64,000 bases of DNA from Aquilaria yunnanensis. Lineage: Eukaryota > Streptophyta > Magnoliopsida > Malvales > Thymelaeaceae. The stretch's first letter is position 1; each line of letters begins with the position of its first letter. The stretch is from NCBI GenBank assembly GCA_039654915.1, contig CM077599.1:29325501-29389500 (forward strand). The letters are read 5' to 3'. The notes below the pieces were generated by a model, which saw only the letters and a list, made by a program, of their open reading frames with translations, was not told the origin of the DNA and made no database searches. This document shows, one piece after another, positions 60,212-64,000 of the stretch. Made by a program: the position numbers and the translations under genes.

Positions 60212-63200
60212 AAGACTTGAAAGGTATTGTAACAGCCCTATCAGAGGCCAAGTGCCTGAGATCAAAGAGATGGTCCTTGTGCGAAGTATAAATTTGTTTT
60301 CTTCTTATTATTATTATTTCTGACTACAGGTGGTAAGTTTATTTAGTTATTAGTATGAACTGCCTGGGAATGTTTTCTGATTTTGGTTGTATGAATAACA
60401 ATAAATATATATGTAGGATTGCTAAGAATCCTAGTAAGGGTCAAAGTAACCAAATGAAGGGTAAGTGGCCCTATCATGGGTAAGTAACCCTATAAGGGGT
60501 AACATAAGAGAGAGTCCTAAAGGACTCAAGAGTCTGAGGAAATCGGGAATACAACCAAAAAAAAGATGAAGGGGTTTAAAAGCCAAGGTGTTATAGGAAA
60601 AGCTTGGACACCAAGGCTAAGAAAAAAAAAATTAAAACCCAAAGGCATCATGAAGAATATAAGAACCATGAAAAAGAAGATGAATACCTCTTAGAGGTGG
60701 AGACGAGGATTGCTTATCTATATGAGAAGTAAGACAATTCATTAAAGGAGGAATTAATGGCCAAAGTGTTTGGGGTGAACCTAAATATCAAGGCTAATGG
60801 AGCATGGACTTCAAGGAAGTCTAAAGATAGACTAACAAGTTTCTATGTGAAAGGTAAAGTATCCTATGGTGGAGGAGCAACCTAGGGTCCAAGGAGTGCG
60901 TTAAATGGTTGGAATAACTCAACGTATGGGTAGTGCTTTTTGTATGCGTGATTAATGCCTCAAATGAACATGGTAATTAGCGCAATGGTTATGGACAACC
61001 TTTAAGTGAGGTGCCTAAGTATTTAAGGGATACCTAAGTATAGAGGCACAAGTACCAAAAAGGATCTCATGGGCATAAAAGGCCGTTGGACCTATTTATG
61101 CACAAGTGTGCACCGTGTGAGTATGTGAGTGTGCACAAGAGTGGAGACAAGGGGTTGGCTTACGACTATGCTGTGCCTAAGTTTTCGGGGAGGCAAAGCA
61201 TGTTGTCCATGCGAACCTCCAAGAGCACCAATGGGGGTTATAAGCCATGTTAGTGTGAAAGTGCACATATGCTATGCACCAATGCAGTGCCAAGGGTCCC
61301 ATTATAAACTGTACTGAACCAAGAGGTTTGGGACACCAAAGGATTGAACTAAGGGTCTTTAAGGGCCTAAGTATATTGGGAAAAATTTCCCAAATCCCAA
61401 ATTTTATGGAATACCAAATTGACTTAACGCAGATGCATTAAGTTGCTTGCTACCCATCTGTATAACAATTGAGTGCATAAGTAAACTGGGTTAAACTATA
61501 AGGTTTGATGCACTAAGGCCTGTGGTGCACATCTGGACAACAACTTGAAATCCAAATTAACTACTTTAACCTAAAGGGTTTCAGCACATTAAGGGACAAT
61601 TCCATGGGTCCCAAAAGGAACAAGGATGTTGTGGGAAAAAATTTCTAAATGTCAAAAACTAATGGAAATCTGAAAATGACCAAATGCTCTTTAAGCAAGC
61701 TAAGTCTAAAGCAACTGAAGAAGTATCTTGGATCCAAGGGCCACAGGCCAAGTGCAATGGGAAATAAGTAGGTAAGCACTCACTAAATGTAGTAAGAGAT
61801 TTCTATAAAAATAGGACTAAGTATGAGCATACCTTTAGATTTTTGGAAGGGAGACACATAAGAAGATAGGGAAGTTAAGGGTTCAAGGAAATAATCTCGA
61901 CCCCAAAGCACAACATGCTTCCTAATAAATTCCATGGATAAAAAAGAAATGAGTAAGAAGGGATCATTAAGACCAAGAACCCATAGGTTTAAGGGTGAGG
62001 TCCTAAGTGGACTTTAAGATTTCCTTAGAAAGAGGATCCTAAACGTCCAAAACAAACTCCACAATCGAAGTGTCCCATGTGGGGTAAGGAAAAATGATAG
62101 CGGTTAGCATAGCTTGAACTGCTAAGTTGGAGTCCTGAATGACTGAAGTTACTCTAAGAGGGTTAAGTATGACTTGAGATAAGCATTATTGCTTCCTTGA
62201 ACTAAAGAAGGCTTAAAAAGTCTATGAAATGATAGGACTCTCTGTCCTTAAAGGAGAAGCAATGTATCTATGCACTTAAGAGTCTAAGTGGAAGGTGCTG
62301 TAATGGAAAAAGGACTATTGGGTAACAAGGTGGCCAATAAAACAAAGATAAGTAAACACTTGGTAGGTGACGCTATTGGGGGAGTTGTAGAAGTTATAAT
62401 AAGTTCCAAGAGCTTAAGTGCCCTAAGTGGAGCAATAAAGGAAATGCCTCAACGTCATAATGATTTCAGAAATCCAAATTGCTTAAGGAGAAAAATGTGT
62501 AAAATATGCCAAGTAAGCCTCAATCAGGCATAAGGGGTTACAAGCCTTAATCAGTTGAGGGTGTGCTCACCGTGGATGATGGGTGTGTATAACACACTAA
62601 GTAGTCATAATGGGTAGTGCCTAAGAGCTAGCTAGACTAAACAAGTAACCTAAGTACATGTCTCTAAGTATCAGGAGACAAAGTATAGCCACCAAGATGG
62701 TCTTCAAGGTGGTACAGAGGTCGGAGATTCTGGCAAAGCATAAGTAAGTATAAGTGCACAGTTGCACAATATAAAAAAAAAACCAAGTAGTCTATTTTGA
62801 CCTAAAGGATCAAGTGAATTGTGAAAGATTATTCCTAAGGGTTCATAAAGAGCCAAATAATTAAAGCATAGTTCTCTAGTGCTCATGTGCCTACTGGAAA
62901 CCAAGGAAACTTAAGGTTTGTAAAAGAAACAAAAAAGGTGGCATGAGTACTAATGGTGAAGTTTAAGAGTTATGTGTAAACAATCCTAGGAGCTCTCTAA
63001 GAAAGTTAAGAAAGTTAACATAAAGGGCACAACTAAGAGGGTTATCCAACCTAAGGGAAGGCCTAAAGAACATGACAGTGTCCTCAAGGCAATGTAGAAT
63101 GGTAAAAAGCACCTAAAAGAGGGTAAAATACTTCAGGTGCCTATGGCAAGTCAAGATTGTGAGTTGTTGACTCCTTAAAACTAGCACATCTCAAAGGGAT

Positions 63201-63772
63201 GAAGCCTAATGAATGTTAAAGAACAACTTCAAAAAAACCCAAAGGGTAAGTTACAAAGAGCAAAATGCTTAAGAGCAACAAGTAGAAAACCAAAGGGCCT
63301 AAGAGCTAAAGTTGGGTGTAAAAGGTTGCCAAGTGTGTTCTAGACCTTCCAGAGTTAAGGAATAGCTATCTAAGCTCACTGAAACATCCAAGGGTCAAAA
63401 GTGAATGTAGGCTAAAAAGCTTACAAGGTAGAGACAAGTTCTCTACAAGTTGGGAGTGAAAGATGAATTGCTCCTAAGAACATTCCTCGAGAAAACAAAG
63501 GCCAAGGGAGCAAAATAGCTCTAAGAGACAGAAGTGTACCCCATAAATCATATATCTATGGATGGATCCCTAACAGGGGGCATCCTAAGTGGTTTCTTGA
63601 CCGACAAGTTGAGAATCTAAAAGTAAAAAGTGCTTGTGGATAAGTTATATGAATTAATTATAGTAAGAAAGAGACCACATGGAAAGGTGCGCAGGAAGCT
63701 CAAAGTAGCATCCAAATATTATGCTCAGTAAGGTTGGAATATGAAGGACCAAGTTTTTGAATGAGGGTTTAT
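60212..63772 (+). mobile_element. ORF-less internal region of a large retrotransposon derivative
   Basis: About 3.6 kb without any ORF above 81 codons and without gag or pol motifs. CCTAAG and AAGTGCC words are frequent. This is the structure of a LARD (non-autonomous element) or of a very decayed gypsy element. Confidence 0.5.
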
Positions 63773-64000
63773 TGTAAAGGCTCCCTAAGACCAAAAGTAG
63801 GATTACTAAGGTAATAAGGTTATTTTAGTAATTTTAAATGCTTAAAATAATTATTGCAAGCAAAGTCTCATTTTAATGAAACATAGTAGCTTAAAAAGGA
63901 GTAAAATTGGTCATTTAGGTAAGCTAGGCCAATAAGGGAATTTTTGTCAATTTAGATATTGAAGCATTTTGATTCCATGCTTGGATAGAGAATGAGAAAA
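63773..64000 (+). repeat. possible start of a 3' LTR
   Basis: TGTAAAGGCTCCCTAAGACC resembles the solo LTR start TGTGACGGCTCTCCTAG, and a similar AT-rich text with TTATTTTAGT follows. The polypurine tract in front (GAATGAGGGTTTAT) is weak. The window ends before it can be tested. Confidence 0.3.

Noticed and set aside
62288..62533. 81-codon ORF in the right-hand repeat
   Set aside because: Lies in the ORF-less retrotransposon internal region and shows no gag or pol similarity.

Overview
The window looks like a nuclear segment of a dicot plant genome, probably a repeat-rich woody species, although the species cannot be named from sequence alone. The evidence is intron-bearing genes of plant families (an ABC1-type plastid kinase, EIF1AD and TFIIS) together with plant-type transposons (copia, CACTA, MULE, MITE, LINE, LARD-like) and an integrated Caulimoviridae copy. 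Coding density is low. Only three loci look like functional host genes: an ABC1K kinase (minus strand, 4397-8032, 3' exons off-window), EIF1AD (minus strand, 15975-18064) and one intact TFIIS-like gene (plus strand, 49959-50771). Decayed host-gene pieces are a TFIIS twin (18860-19683), a WRKY zinc-finger exon (about 40137-40275) and an SRD2/SNAP50 exon (43802-44055).

Layout. At 1-4352 lies the 3' part of a degenerate Ty1/copia element; it sits in an intron of the ABC1K gene, directly after the exon that carries the DFG motif. After an AT-rich spacer comes a complete CACTA transposon (10366-15649) with CACTACTA termini, an ATT target duplication, a broken TnpA-type gene and long ATT-rich tracts. 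EIF1AD and the TFIIS pseudogene follow, arranged head to head. A 2.6-kb solo LTR (20882-23518, target duplication GCTTG) sits inside a segment that recurs in inverted orientation at about 42330-44885. MITEs nested in a hAT-like element occupy 25.5-27.4 kb.

The most striking structure is at 28320-39837. It is a non-autonomous LTR retrotransposon (target duplication AGCAG, 1532-bp 3' LTR, 1.25-kb internal region without ORFs) whose 5' LTR was split by about 7.2 kb of an endogenous pararetrovirus (28933-36135). The viral copy runs from movement protein to RNase H, then a second ORF, then a promoter with TATA box and as-1-like motifs. It is heavily mutated; many stops look like C-to-T changes and the protease active-site Asp is Asn.

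At 51.7-55.3 kb a Pack-MULE-like element was duplicated in tandem with a 1181-bp period. The second copy then received another 1074-bp MULE, and the first copy preserves the empty site. The right edge holds a LINE fragment and a retrotransposon primer-binding site followed by about 3.6 kb of ORF-less internal sequence.

I found no candidate for a wholly new system. The most informative observations are datable nested insertions, a duplicated TFIIS gene lacking domain I with one live and one dead copy, and the pararetrovirus caught inside an LTR.
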